DNA of 64,000 bases from NCBI RefSeq assembly GCF_029227915.1, contig NC_079875.1, positions 41,499,201-41,563,200 of the forward strand. The letters run 5' to 3'. This stretch comes from Hydractinia symbiolongicarpus. Lineage: Eukaryota > Cnidaria > Hydrozoa > Anthoathecata > Hydractiniidae. Shown here in pieces: positions 23,763 to 35,968 of this stretch; position 1 is the first letter of the stretch; each line of letters opens with the position of its first letter. Position numbers and translations under genes: made by a program. The notes beneath the pieces were generated by a model. The model did no database searches and was not told the DNA's origin. It saw only the letters and a list, made by a program, of their open reading frames with translations.

Positions 23763-25035
23763 TAAAAATATTTTTAAAAACTACAAGTCTCATGGGCTTT
23801 AGTGGTGAAATAATAATTTAAAAAATCGTTCGGGAAATGAGTTTACACCCTGGGTACTTTCTTTGTATACTTTTGACTATACGGGCCAAGCCCGGGATTT
23901 ACTGGAAATCGCGGGTTTTCGTTTGCCGGCGATTAAACTTCTTTTATTCAGCGTCTCATCAAAAATGAAAACATTTTTGAAAACTACAAGTCTCATGCGT
24001 TTTAGTGGTGAAAAAATAATTTAAAAAATCGTTCCGGAGATGAGTTTACTCACAGGGTACTTTCTTTGTATACATTCGACTATACGGGCCAAGCCCGGGA
24101 TTTACGGGAAATCGCGGGTTTTCGTTTGCCGGCGATTAAACTTCTTTTATTCAGCGTATCATCAAAAATAAAAATATTTTTAAAAACTACAAGTCTCAAG
24201 CGTTTTAGTGGTGAAAAGATAATTTAAAAAATCGTTCTGGAGATGAGTTTACTCACAGGGTACTTTCTTTGTATACATTCGACTATACGGGCCAAGCCCG
24301 GGATTTACGGGAAATCGCGGGTTTTCGTTTGCCGGCGATTAAACCTCTTTCATTAAGCGTCTCATCAAAAATGAAAACATTTTTGAAAACTACAAGTCTC
24401 ATGCGTTTTAGTGGTGAAAAAATAATTTAAAACATCGTTCGCGAAATGAGTTTACTCCCTGAGTACTTCCCTTGTATACTTTTGACTATACGGGCCGAGT
24501 CCGGGATTTACGGGAAGTCGAGGGTTTTCGTTTGCCGGCGATTAAACTTCTTTTATTCAGCGTCTCATCAAAAATGTAAACATTTTTGAAAACTACAAGT
24601 CTCATGCGTTTTAGTGGTGAAAAAATAATTTAAAAAATCGTTCGGGAAATGAGCTAACTCCCTGGGTACTTTCTTTGTATACTTTTGACTATGCCGGCCG
24701 AGTCCGGGGTTTACGGGAAATGGCGGGTTTTCGTTTGCCGGCGATTAAACTTCTTTTATTCAGCGTATCATCAAAAATAAAAATATTTTTAAAAACTACA
24801 AGTCTCAAGCGTTTTAGTGGTGAAAAGATAATTTAAAAAATCGTTCTGGAGATGAGTTTACTCACAGGGTACTTTCTTTGTATACATTCGACTATACGGG
24901 CCAAGCCCGGGATTTACGGGAAATCGCGGGTTTTCGTTTGCCGGCGATTAAACCTCTTTCATTAAGCGTCTCATCAAAAATGAAAACATTTTTGAAAACT
25001 ACAAGTCTCATGCGTTTTAGTGGTGAAAAAATAAT
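23763..25035 (+). repeat. HOR-A fragments and hybrid monomers between duplication copies
   Basis: The tail of HOR-A m2 (GGGCTTTAGTGG near 23794) is joined directly to m6, so m7, m1 and most of m2 are missing relative to 28214-28860. Then m3, m4, m5 and m6 follow. Near 24575 m6 switches to a TGTAAACATT tail. The monomer at 24630 is a hybrid with a block B front (GAGCTAACTCC, GCCGGCCGAG) and an HOR-A m4 tail (GTATCATC, TCTCAAGCG). An m5 monomer follows at about 24833. Confidence 0.82.
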
Positions 25036-28000
25036 TTAAAAAATCGTTCGGGAAATGAGCTAACTCCCTGGGTACTTTCTTTGTATACTTTTGACTATGC
25101 CGGCCGAGTCCGGGGTTTACGGGAAATGGCGGGTTTTCGTTTGCCGGCGATTAAACTTCTTTTATTCAGCGTCTCATCAAAAATGAAAACAAGTTTGAAG
25201 ACTACAAGTCTCATGCGTTTTAGTGGTGAAAAGATAATTTAAAAAATCGTTTTGGAAATGAGTTTACTCACAGTGTACTTTCTTTGTATACATTCGACTA
25301 TACGGGCCAAGCCTGGGATTTAAGGGAAATCGCGGGTTTTCGTTTGCCGGCGATTAAACTTCTTTTATTCAGCGTCTCATCAAAAATGTAAACATTTTTG
25401 AAAACTACAAGTCTTATGCGTTTTAGTGGTGAAAAAATAATTTAAAAAATCGTTCTGGAGATGAGTTTACTCACAGGGTACTTTCTTTGTATACATTCGA
25501 CTATACGGGCCAAGCCCGGGATTTACGGGAAATCGCAGGTTTTCGTTTGCCGGCGATTAAACTTCTTTTATTCAGCGTATCATCAAAAATAAAAATATTT
25601 GTGAAAACTACAAGTCTCATGCGTTTTAGTGGTGAAAAAATAATTTAAAAAATCGTTCGGGAAATGAGTTTACTCCCCGGGTACTTTCTTTGTATACTTT
25701 TGACTATACGGGCCGAGTCCGGGATTTACGGGAAGTCGCGGGTTTTCGTTTGCCGGCGATTAAACTTCTTTTATTCAGCGTCTCATCAAAATTGAAAACA
25801 TTTTTGAAAACTGCAAGTCTCATGCGTTTTAGTGGTGAAAAAATCGTTCGGGAAATGAGCTAACTCCTTGGGTACTTTTTTTGTATACTTTTGACTATGC
25901 AGGCCGAGTCCGGGGTTTACGGGAAATGGCGGGTTTTCGTTTGCCGGCGATTAAACTTCTTTTATTCAGCGTCTCATCAAAAATGAAAACATTTTTGAAA
26001 ACTACAAGTCTCAAGCGTTTTAGTGGTGAAAAGATAATTTAAAAAATCGTTTTGGAAATGAGTTTACTCAAAGGGTACTTTCTTTGTATACATTCGACTA
26101 TACGGGCCAAGCCCGGGATTTACGGGAAATCGCGGGTTTTCGTTTGCCGGCGATTAAACTTCTTTTATTCAGCGTCTCATCAAAAATGTAAACATTTTTG
26201 AAAACTACAAGACTTATCGTTTTAGTGGTGAAAAAATAATTTAAAAAATCGTTCGGGAAATGAGCTAACTCCTTGGGTACTTTCTTTGTATACTTTTGAC
26301 TATGCAGGCCGAGTCCGGGGTTTACGGGAAATGGCGTGTTTTCGTTTGCCGGCGATTAAACTTCTTTTATTCAGCGTCTCATCAAAAATAAAAACATTTT
26401 TAAAAACTACAAGTCTCATGGGCTTTAGTGGTGAAATAATAATTTAAAAAATCGTTTGGGAAATGAGTTTACACCCTGGGTACTTTCTTTGTATACTTTT
26501 GACTATACGGGTCAAGCCCGGGATTTACGGGAAAGCGCGGGTTTTCGTTTGCCGGCGATTAAACTTCTTTTATTCAGCGTCTCATCAAAAATGTAAACAT
26601 TTTTGAAAACTACAAGTCTCATGCGTTTTAGTGGTGAAAAAATAATTTAAAAAATCGTTCGGGAAATGAGCTAACTCCCTGGGTACTTTCTTTGTATACT
26701 TTTGACTATGCAGGCTGAGTCCGGGGTTTACGGGAAATGGCGGGTTTTCGTTTGCCGGCGATTAAACTTCTTTTATTCAGCGTCTCATCAAAAATGAAAT
26801 CATTTTTGAAAACTACAAGTCTCAAGCGTTTTAGTGGTGAAAAGATAATTTAAAAAATCGTTTTGGAAATGAGTTTACTCACAGGGTACTTTCTTTGTAT
26901 ACATTCGACTATACGGGCCAAGCCCGGGATTTACGGGAAATCGCGGTTTTCGTTTGCCGGTGATTAAACTTCTTTTATTTAGCGTCTCATCAAAAATGTA
27001 AACATTTTTGAAAACTACAAGTCTTATGCGTTTTAGTGGTGAAAAAATAATTTAAAAAATCGTTTTGGAGATGAGTTTACTCACAGGGTACTTTCTTTGT
27101 ATACATTCGACTATACGGGCCAAGCCCGGGATTTACGGGAAATCGCGGGTTTTCGTTTGCCGGCGATTAAACCTCTTTCATTAAGCGTCTCATCAAAAAT
27201 GAAAACATTTTTGAAAACTACAAGTCTCATGCGTTTTAGTGGTGAAAAAATAATTTAAAACATCGTTCGCGAAATGAGTGTACTCCCTGAGTACTTTCTT
27301 TGTATACTTTTGACTATACGGGCCAAGTCCGGGATTTACGGGAAGTCGAGGGTTTTCGTTTGCCGGCGATTAAACTTCTTTTATTCAGCGTCTCATCAAA
27401 AATGAAAACATTTTTGAAAACTACAAGTCTCATGCGTTTTAGTGGTGAAAAAATAATTTAAAAATCGTTCGGGAAATGAGTTTACTCCCTGGGTACTTTC
27501 TTTGTATACTTTTGACTATACGGGCCGAGTCTGGGATTTACGGGAAATCGCAGGTTTTCGTTTGCCGGCGATTAAACTTCTTTTATTCAGCGTCTCATCA
27601 AAAATGAAAACATTTTTGAAAAATACAAGTCTCATGCGTTTTAGTGGTGAAAAAATAATTTAAAAAGTCGTTCCGGAGATGAGTTTACTCACAGGGTACT
27701 TTCTTTGTATACATTCGACTATACGGGCCAAGCCCGGGATTTACGGGAAATCGCGGGTTTTCGTTTGCCGGCGATTAAACTTCTTTTATTCAGCGTATCA
27801 TCAAAAATAAAAATATTTTTAAAAACTACAAGTCTCAAGCGTTTTAGTGGTGAAAAGATAATTTAAAAAATCGTTCTGGAGATGAGTTTGCTCACAGGGT
27901 ACTTTCTTTGTATACATTCGACTATACGGGCCAAGCCCGGGATTTACGGGAAATCGCGGGTTTTCGTTTGCCGGCGATTAAACCTCTTTCATTAAGCGTC

Positions 28001-28213
28001 TCATCAAAAATGAAAACATTTTTGAAAACTACAAGTCTCATGCGTTTTAGTGGTGAAAAAATAATTTAAAACATCGTTCGCGAAATGAGTTTACTCCCTG
28101 AGTACTTCCTTTGTATACTTTTGACTATACGGGCCGAGTCCGGGATTTACGGGAAGTCGAGGGTTTTCGTTTGCCGGCGATTAAACTTCTTTTATTCAGC
28201 GTCTCATCAAAAA
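25036..28213 (+). repeat. Large segmental duplication, copy 2 (~3.18 kb)
   Basis: This is the second copy of 20585-23762. Small differences are visible: TTTCTTTGTATAC near 26281 where copy 1 has TTTCTTGGTATAC, GGGAAAGCGCGG near 26531, and GAGTTTGCTCAC near 27886. Unlike copy 1 it runs on into an intact HOR-A m7 and m1, so it retains the arrangement that copy 1 has lost. Confidence 0.88.
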
Positions 28214-28267
28214 TGAAAACATTTTTGAAAACTACAAGTCTCATGCGTTTTAGTGGTGAAAAAATAA

Positions 28268-28470
28268 TTTAAAAATCGTTCGGGAAATGAGTTTACTCCC
28301 TGGGTACCTTCTTTGTATACTTTTGACTATACGGGCCGAGTCCGGGATTTACGGGAAATCGCAGGTTTTCGTTTGCCGGCGATTAAACTTCTTTTATCCA
28401 GCGTCTCATCAAAAATGAAAACATTTTTGAAAACTACAAGTCTCATGCGTTTTAGTGGTGAAAAAATAAT
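28268..28470 (+). repeat. HOR-A monomer 7 preceding a further HOR-A unit
   Basis: The five-A start, TACCTTC, AATCGCAGG and TTTTATCCAGCG marks are those of HOR-A m7. It links the end of the 3.18-kb duplication to the next full HOR-A unit. Confidence 0.85.
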
Positions 28471-29891
28471 TTAAAAAATCGTTCTGGAGATGAGTTTACT
28501 CACATGGGAACTTTCTTTGTATACATTCGACTATACGGGCCAAGCCCGGGATTTACGGGAAATCGCGGGTTTTCGTTTGCCGGCGATTAAACTTCTTTTA
28601 TTCAGCGTATCATCAAAAATAAAAATATTTTTGAAAACTACAAGTCTCATGCGTTTTAGTGGTGAAAAAATAATTTAAGAAATCGTTCGGGAAATGAGTT
28701 TACTCCCCGGGTACTTTCTTTGTATACTTTTGACTATACGGGCCGAGTCCGGGATTTACGGGAAGTCGCGGGTTTTCGTTTGCCGGCGATTAAACTTCTT
28801 TTATTCAGCGTCTCATCAAAAATAAAAATATTTTTAAAAACTACAAGTCTCATGGGCTTTAGTGGTGAAATAATAATTTAAAAAATCTTTCGGGAAATGA
28901 GTTTACACCCTGGGTACTTTCTTTGTATACTTTTGACTATACGGGCCAAGCCCGGGATTTACTGGAAATCGCGGGTTTTCGTTTGCCGGCGATTAAACTT
29001 CTTTTATTCAGCGTCTCATCAAAAATGAAAACATTTTTGAAAACTACAAGTCTCATGCGTTTTAGTGGTGAAAAAATAATTTAAAAAATCGTTCCGGAGA
29101 TGAGTTTACTCACAGGGTACTTTCTTTGTATACATTCGACTATACGGGCCAAGCCCGGGATTTACGGGAAATCGCGGGTTTTCGTTTGCCGGCGATTAAA
29201 CTTCTTTTATTCAGCGTATCATCAAAAATAAAAATATTTTTAAAAACTACAAGTCTCAAGCGTTTTAGTGGTGAAAAGATAATTTAAAAAATCGTTCTGG
29301 AGATGAGTTTACTCACAGGGTACTTTCTTTGTATACATTCGACTATACGGGCCAAGCCCGGGATTTACGGGAAATCGCGGGTTTTCGTTTGCCGGCGATT
29401 AAACCTCTTTCATTAAGCGTCTCATCAAAAATGAAAACATTTTTGAAAACTACAAGTCTCATGCGTTTTAGTGGTGAAAAAATAATTTAAATCATCGTTC
29501 GCGAAATGAGTTTACTCCCTGAGTACTTCCCTTGTATACTTTTGACTATACGGGCCGAGTCCGGGATTTACGGGAAGTCGAGGGTTTTCGTTTGCCGGCG
29601 ATTAAACTTCTTTTATTCAGCGTCTCATCAAAAATGAAAACATTTTTGAAAACTACAAGTCTCATGCGTTTTAGTGGTGAAAAAATAATTTAAAAATCGT
29701 TCGCGAAATGAGTTTACTCCCTGAGTACTTCCCTTGTATACTTTTGACTATACGGGCCGAGTCCGGGATTTACGGGAAGTCGAGGGTTTTCGTTTGCCGG
29801 CGATTAAACTTCTTTTATTCAGCGTCTCATCAAAAATGAAAACATTTTTAAAAACTACAAGTCTCATGGGCTTTAGTGGTGAAATAATAAT
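28471..29891 (+). repeat. HOR-A unit, distant copy with a hybrid last monomer (1421 bp)
   Basis: Monomers m1 to m6 start at 28471, 28675, 28878, 29081, 29284 and 29487 with the HOR-A marks. The seventh (29690) is not m7: it has an m6-like front (TTCGCGAAATGAG, CCTGAGTACTTCCC, TCGAGGG) and an m2-like tail (GGGCTTTAGTGG). The total is still exactly 1421 bp. Private changes include AAATCTTTCGGG near 28887 and AAATCATCG near 29489. Confidence 0.88.
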
Positions 29892-31706
29892 TTAAAAAAT
29901 CGTTCGGGAAATGAGTTTACACCCTGGGTACTTTCTTTGTATACTTTTGACTATACGGGCCAAGCCCGGGATTTACGGGAAATCGCGGGTTTTCGTTTGC
30001 CGGCGATTAAACTTCTTTTATTCAGCGTCTCATCAAAATTTTAAACATTTTTGAAAACTACAAGTCTCATGCGTTTTAGTGGTGAAAAAAAAATTTAAAA
30101 AATCGTTCGGGAAATGAGCTAACTCCCTGGGTACTTTCTTTGTATACTTTTGACTATGCGGGCCGAGTCCGGGGTTTACGGGAAATGGCGGGTTTTTGTT
30201 TGCCGGCGATTAAACTTCTTTTACTCAGCGTCTCATCAAAAATGAAAACAAGTTTGAAGACTACAAGTCTCATGCGTTTTAGTGGTGAAAAAATAATATA
30301 AAAAATCGTTTTGGAAATGAGTTTACTCACAGTGTACTTTCTTTGTATACATTCGACTATACGGGCCAAGCCTGGGATTTAAGGGAAATCGCGGGTTTTA
30401 GTTTGCCGGCGATTAAACTTCTTTTATTCAGCGTCTCATCAAAAATGTAAACATTTTTGAAAACTACAAGTCTTATGCGTTTTAGTGGTGAAAAAATAAT
30501 TTAAAAAATCGCTCTGGAGATGACTTTACTCACAGGGTACTTTCTTTGTATACTTTTGACTATACGGGCCAAGCCCGGGATTTACGGGAAATCGCGGGTT
30601 TTCGTTTGCCGGCGATTAAACTTCTTTTATTCAGCGTCTCATCAAAATTTTAAACATTTTTGAAAACTACAAGTCTCATGCGTTTTAGTGGTGAAAAAAA
30701 AATTTAAAAAATCGTTCGGGAAATGAGCTAACTCCCTGGGTACTTTCTTTGTATACTTTTGACTATGCGGGCCGAGTCCGGGGTTTACGGGAAATGGCGG
30801 GTTTTTGTTTGCCGGCGATTAAACTTCTTTTACTCAGCGTCTCATCAAAAATGAAAACAAGTTTGAAGACTACAAGTCTCATGCGTTTTAGTGGTGAAAA
30901 AATAATATAAAAAATCGTTTTGGAAATGAGTTTACTCACAGTGTACTTTCTTTGTATACATTCGACTATACGGGCCAAGCCTGGGATTTAAGGGAAATCG
31001 CGGGTTTTAGTTTGCCGGCGATTAAACTTCTTTTATTCAGCGTCTCATCAAAAATGTAAACATTTTTGAAAACTACAAGTCTTATGCGTTTTAGTGGTGA
31101 AAAAATAATTTAAAAAATCGTTCTGGAGATGACTTTACTCACAGGGTACTTTCTTTGTATACATTCGACTATACGGGCCAAGCCCGGGATTTACGGGAAA
31201 TCGCGGGTTTTCGTTTGCCGGCGATTAAACTTCTTTTATTCAGCGTATCATCAAAAATAAAAATATTTGTGAAAACTACAAGTCTCATGCGTTTTAGTGG
31301 TGAAAAAATAATTTAAAAAATCGTTCGGGAAATGAGTTTACTCCCCGGGTACTTTCTTTGTATGCTTTTGACTATACGGGTCGAGTCCGGGATTTACGGG
31401 AAGTCGCGGGTTTTCGTTTGCCGGCGATTAAACTTCTTTTATTCAGCGTCTCATCAAAATTGAAAACATTTTTGAAAACTGCAAGTCTCATGCGTTTTAG
31501 TGGTGAAAAAATCGTTCGGGAAATGAGCTAACTCCTTGGGTACTTTCTTTGTATACTTTTGACTATGCAGGCCGAGTCCGGGGTTTACGGGAAATGGCGG
31601 GTTTTCGTTTGCCGGCGATTAAACTTCTTTTATTCAGCGTCTCATCAAAAATGAAAACATTTTTGAAAACTACAAGTCTCAAGCGTTTTAGTGGTGAAAA
31701 GATAAT
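29892..31706 (+). repeat. Block B, copy 3 (rearranged, 9 monomers)
   Basis: Monomers start at 29892, 30095, 30298, 30501, 30704, 30907, 31110, 31313 and 31504. The GAGCTAACTCC and CACAGTGTAC monomers occur twice at a spacing of 609 bp (30095-30500 and 30704-31109), an arrangement different from copies 1 and 2. From 31313 it follows the 9-mer/segmental-duplication type (CCCCGGG, then the 12-base linker deletion before 31512) instead of the rest of block B. Odd changes are TTTGTATGCTTTTG near 31360 and ACGGGTCGAG near 31376. Confidence 0.86.
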
Positions 31707-32720
31707 TTAAAAAATCGTTTTGGAAATGAGTTTACTCAAAGGGTACTTTCTTTGTATACATTCGACTATACGGGCCAAGCCCGGGATTTACGGGAAATCG
31801 CGGGTTTTCGTTTGCCGGCGATTAAACTTCTTTTATTCAGCGTCTCATCAAAAATGTAAACATTTTTGAAAACTACAAGACTTATGCGTTTTAGTGGTGA
31901 AAAAATAATTTAAAAAATCGTTCGGGAAATGAGTTTACTCCCTGGGTACTTTCTTTGTATACTTTTGACTATACGGGCCGCGTCCGGGATTTACGGGAAG
32001 TCGCGGGTTTTCGTTTGCCGGCGATTAAACTTGTTTTATTCAGCGTCTCATCAAAAATGAAAACATTTTTAAAAACTACAAGTCTCATGGGCTTTAGTGG
32101 AGAAATAATAATTTAAAAAATCGTTCGGGAAATGAGTTTACACCCTGGGTACTCTCTTTGTATACTTTTGACTATACGGGCCTAGTCCGGGATTTACGGG
32201 AAATCGCAGGTTTTCGTTTGCCGGCGTTAAACTTCTTTTATTCAGCGTGTCATCAAAATTGAAAACATTTTTGAAAACTGCAAGTCTCATGCGTTTTAGT
32301 GGTGAAAAAATAATTTTAAAAATCGTTCGGGAAATGAGCTAACTCCCTAGGTACCTTCTTTGTATACTTTTGACTATGCGGGCCGAGTCCGGGGTTTACG
32401 GGAAATGGCGGGTTTTCGTTTGCCGGCGATTAAACTTCTTTTGTTCAGCGTCTCATCAAAAATGAAAACATTTTTGAAAACTACAAGTTTCAAACGTTTT
32501 AGTGGTGAAAAGATAATTTAAAAAATCGTTTTGGAAATGAGTTTACTCACAGGGTACTTTCCTTGTATACATTCGACTATACAGCCCAAGCCCGGGATTT
32601 AAGGGAAATCGCGGGTTTTCGTTTGCCGGCGATTAAACTTCTTTTATTCAGCGTCTCATCAAAAATGTAAACATTTTTGAAAACTACAAGTCTTATGCGT
32701 TTTAGTGGTGAAAAAATAAT
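31707..32720 (+). repeat. Five mixed monomers before HOR-C
   Basis: Normal monomers with several one-base changes: GCCGCGTCC near 31978, GTGGAGAAATAATAAT near 32097, one base lost in CCGGCGTTAAAC near 32222, and TAATTTTAAAAATCG near 32311. ACTCCCTAGGTACC near 32341 is shared with HOR-C. No repeat of order is visible within this stretch. Confidence 0.7.
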
Positions 32721-34141
32721 TTAAAAAATCGTTCTGGGGATGAGTTTACTCACAGGGTACTTTCTTTGTATACATTCGACTATACGGTTCAAGCCCGGGA
32801 TTTACGGGAAATCGCGAGTTTTCGTTTGCCGGCGATTAAACTTCTTTTATTCAGCGTCTCATCAAAAATAAAAACATTTTTGAAAACTGCAAGTCTCATG
32901 CGTTTTAGTGGTGAAAAAATAATTTTAAAAATCGTTCGGGAAATGAGCTAACTCCCTAGGTACCTTCTTTGTATACTTTTGACTATGCGGGCCGAGTCCG
33001 GGGTTTACGGGAAATGGCGGGTTTTCGTTTGCCGGCGATTAAACTTCTTTTATTCAGCGTCTCATCAAAAATGAAAACATTTTTGAAAACTACAAGTTTC
33101 AAGCGTTTTAGTGGTGAAAAGATAATTTAAAAAATCGTTTTGGAAATGAGTTTACTCACAGGGTACTTTCTTTGTATACATTCGACTATACGGGCCAAGC
33201 CCGGGATTTACGGGAAATCGCGGGTTTTCGTTTGCCAACGATTAAACTTCTTTTATTCAGCGTCTCATCAAAAATGTAAACATTTTTGAAAACTACAAGA
33301 CTTATGCGTTTTAGTGGTGAAAAAATAATTTAAAAAATCGTTCGGGAAATGAGCTAACTCCTTGGGTACTTTCTTTGTATACTTTTGACTATGCGGGCCG
33401 AGTCCGGAGTTTACGGGAAATGGCGGGTTTTCGTTTGCCGGCGATTAAACTTCTTTTATTCAGCGTCTCATCAAAAATGAAAACATTTTTGAAAACTACA
33501 AGTTTCAAGCGTTTTAGTGGTGAAAAGATAATTTAAAAAATCGTTTTGGAAATGAGTTTACTCACAGGGTACTTTCTTTGTATACATTCGACTATACGGG
33601 CCAAGCCCGGGATTTACGGGAAATCGCGGGTTTTCGTTTGCCGGCGATTAAACTTCTTTTATTCAGCGTCTCATCAAAAATGTAAACATTTTTGAAAACT
33701 ACAAGACTTATGCGTTTTAGTGGTGAAAAAATAATTTAAAAAATCGTTCGGGAAATGAGCTAACTCCTTGGGTACTTTCTTTGTATACTTTTGACTATGC
33801 GGGCCGAGTCCGGAGTTTACGGGAAATGGCGGGTTTTCGTTTGCCGGCGATTAAACTTCTTTTATTCAGCGTCTCATCAAAAATGTAAACAATTTTGAAA
33901 ACTACAAGTCTCATGCGTTTTAGTGGTGAAAAAATAATTTAAAAATTCGTTCGGGAAATGAGTTTATTCCCTGGGTACTTTCTTTGTATACTTTTGACTA
34001 TACGGGCCGAGTCCGGGATTTACGGGAAGTCGCGGGTTTTCGTTTGCCGGCGATTAAACTTGTTTTATTCAGCGTGTCATCAAAATTGAAAACATTTTTG
34101 AAAACTGCAAGTCTCATGCGTTTTAGTGGTGAAAAAATAAT
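32721..34141 (+). repeat. HOR-C unit 1 (7 monomers, 1421 bp)
   Basis: It opens with the HOR-C marker monomer (ATACGGTTCAAGCCC and AATCGCGAG), followed by ACTCCCTAGGTACC (32924). The TTTTGG plus GAGCTAACTCCTTGG pair then occurs twice in tandem (33127-33532 and 33533-33938; GTCCGGAG marks the second member of each), and an AAATTCGTTC monomer (33939) closes it. The next unit starts exactly 1421 bp later. An odd GCCAACGATT near 33235 disrupts the usual GCCGGC. Confidence 0.87.
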
Positions 34142-35968
34142 TTAAAAAATCGTTCTGGAGATGAGTTTACTCACAGGGTACTTTCTTTGTATACATTCGA
34201 CTATACGGTTCAAGCCCGGGATTTACGGGAAATCGCGAGTTTTCGTTTGCCGGCGATTAAACTTCTTTTATTCAGCGTCTCATCAAAAATAAAAACATTT
34301 TTGAAAACTGCAAGTCTCATGCGTTTTAGTGGTGAAAAAATAATTTTAAAAATCGTTCGGGAAATGAGCTAACTCCCTAGGTACCTTCTTTGTATACTTT
34401 TGACTATGCGGGCCGAGTCCGGGGTTTACGGGAAATGGCGGGTTTTCATTTGCCGGCGATTAAACTTCTTTTATTCAGCGTCTCATCAAAAATGAAAACA
34501 TTTTTGAAAACTACAAGTTTCAAGCGTTTTAGTGGTGAAAAGATAATTTAAAAAATCGTTTTGGAAATGAGTTTACTCACAGGGTACTTTCTTTGTATAC
34601 ATTCGACTATACGGGCCAAGCCCGGGATTTACGGGAAATCGCGGGTTTTCGTTTGCCGGCGATTAAACTTCTTTTATTCAGCGTCTCATCAAAAATAAAA
34701 ACATTTTTAAAAACTACAAGTCTCATGCGTTTTAGTGGTGAAAAAATAATTTAAAAAATCGTTCGGGAAATGAGTTTACTCCCTGGGTACTTTCTTTGTA
34801 TACTTTTGACTATACGAGCCGAGTCCGGGATTTACGGGAAGTCGCCGGTTTTCGTTTGCCGGCGATTAAACTTCTTTTATTCAGCGTCTCATCAAAAATG
34901 AAAACATTTTTAAAAACTACAAGTCTCATGGGCTTTAGTGGTGAAATAATAATTTAAAAAATCGTTCGGGAAACGAGTTTACACCCTGGGTACTTTCTTT
35001 GTATACTTTTGACTATACGGGCCTAGTCCGGGATTTACGGGAAATCGCAGGTTTTCGTTTGCCGGCGATTAAACTTCTTTTATTCAGCGTGTCATCAAAA
35101 TTGAAAACATTTTTGAAAACTGCAAGTCTCATGCGTTTTAGTGGTGAAAAAATAATTTAAAAAATCGTTCGGGAAATGAGCTAACTCCCTGGGTACTTTC
35201 TTTGTATACTTTTGACTATGCAGGCCGAGTCCGGGGTTTACGGGAAATGGCGGGTTTTCGTTTGCCGGCGATTAAACTTCTTTTATTCAGCGTCTCATCA
35301 AAAATGAAAATATTTTTGAAAACTACAAGTCTCAAGCGTTTTAGTGGTGAAAAGATAATTTAAAAAATCGTTTTGGAAATGAGTTTACTCACAGGGTACT
35401 TTCTTTGTATACATTCGACTATACGGGCCAAGCCCGGGATTTACGGGAAATCGCGGGTTTTCGTTTGCCGGCGATTAAACTTCTTTTATTCCGCGTCTCA
35501 TCAAAAATGTAAACATTTTTGAAAACTACAAGTCTTATGCGTTTTAGTGGTGAAAAAATAATTTAAAAAATCGTTCTGGAGATGAGTTTACTCACAGGGT
35601 ACTTTCTTTGTATACATTTGACTATACGAGCCGAGTCCGGGATTTACGGGAAGTCGCGGGTTTTCGTTTGCCGGCGATTAAACTTCTTTTATTCAGCGTC
35701 TCATCAAAAATGAAAACATTTTTGAAAACTACAAGTCTCATGCGTTTTAGTGGTGAAAAAATAATTTAAAAATTCGTTCGGGAAATGAGTTTATTCCCTG
35801 GGTACTTTCTTTGTATACTTTTGACTATACGGGCCGAGTCCGGGATTTACGGGAAGTCGCGGGTTTTCGTTTGCCGGCGATTAAACTTGTTTTATTCAGC
35901 GTGTCATCAAAATTGAAAACATTTTTGAAAACTGCAAGTCTCATGCGTTTTAGTGGTGAAAAAATAAT
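34142..35968 (+). repeat. HOR-C unit 2 (9 monomers, 1827 bp)
   Basis: It has the same marker monomer and the same closing AAATTCGTTC monomer (35766) as unit 1, but a different interior: TTTTGG (34548), ACGAGCCGAG with GTCGCCGG (34751), GAAACGAG with GGCCTAG (34954), GAGCTAACTCCC with ATGCAGG (35157), TTTTGG (35360) and CTGGAG with ATTTGACTATACGAG (35563). The unit is therefore two monomers longer than unit 1 with conserved ends. Confidence 0.87.
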
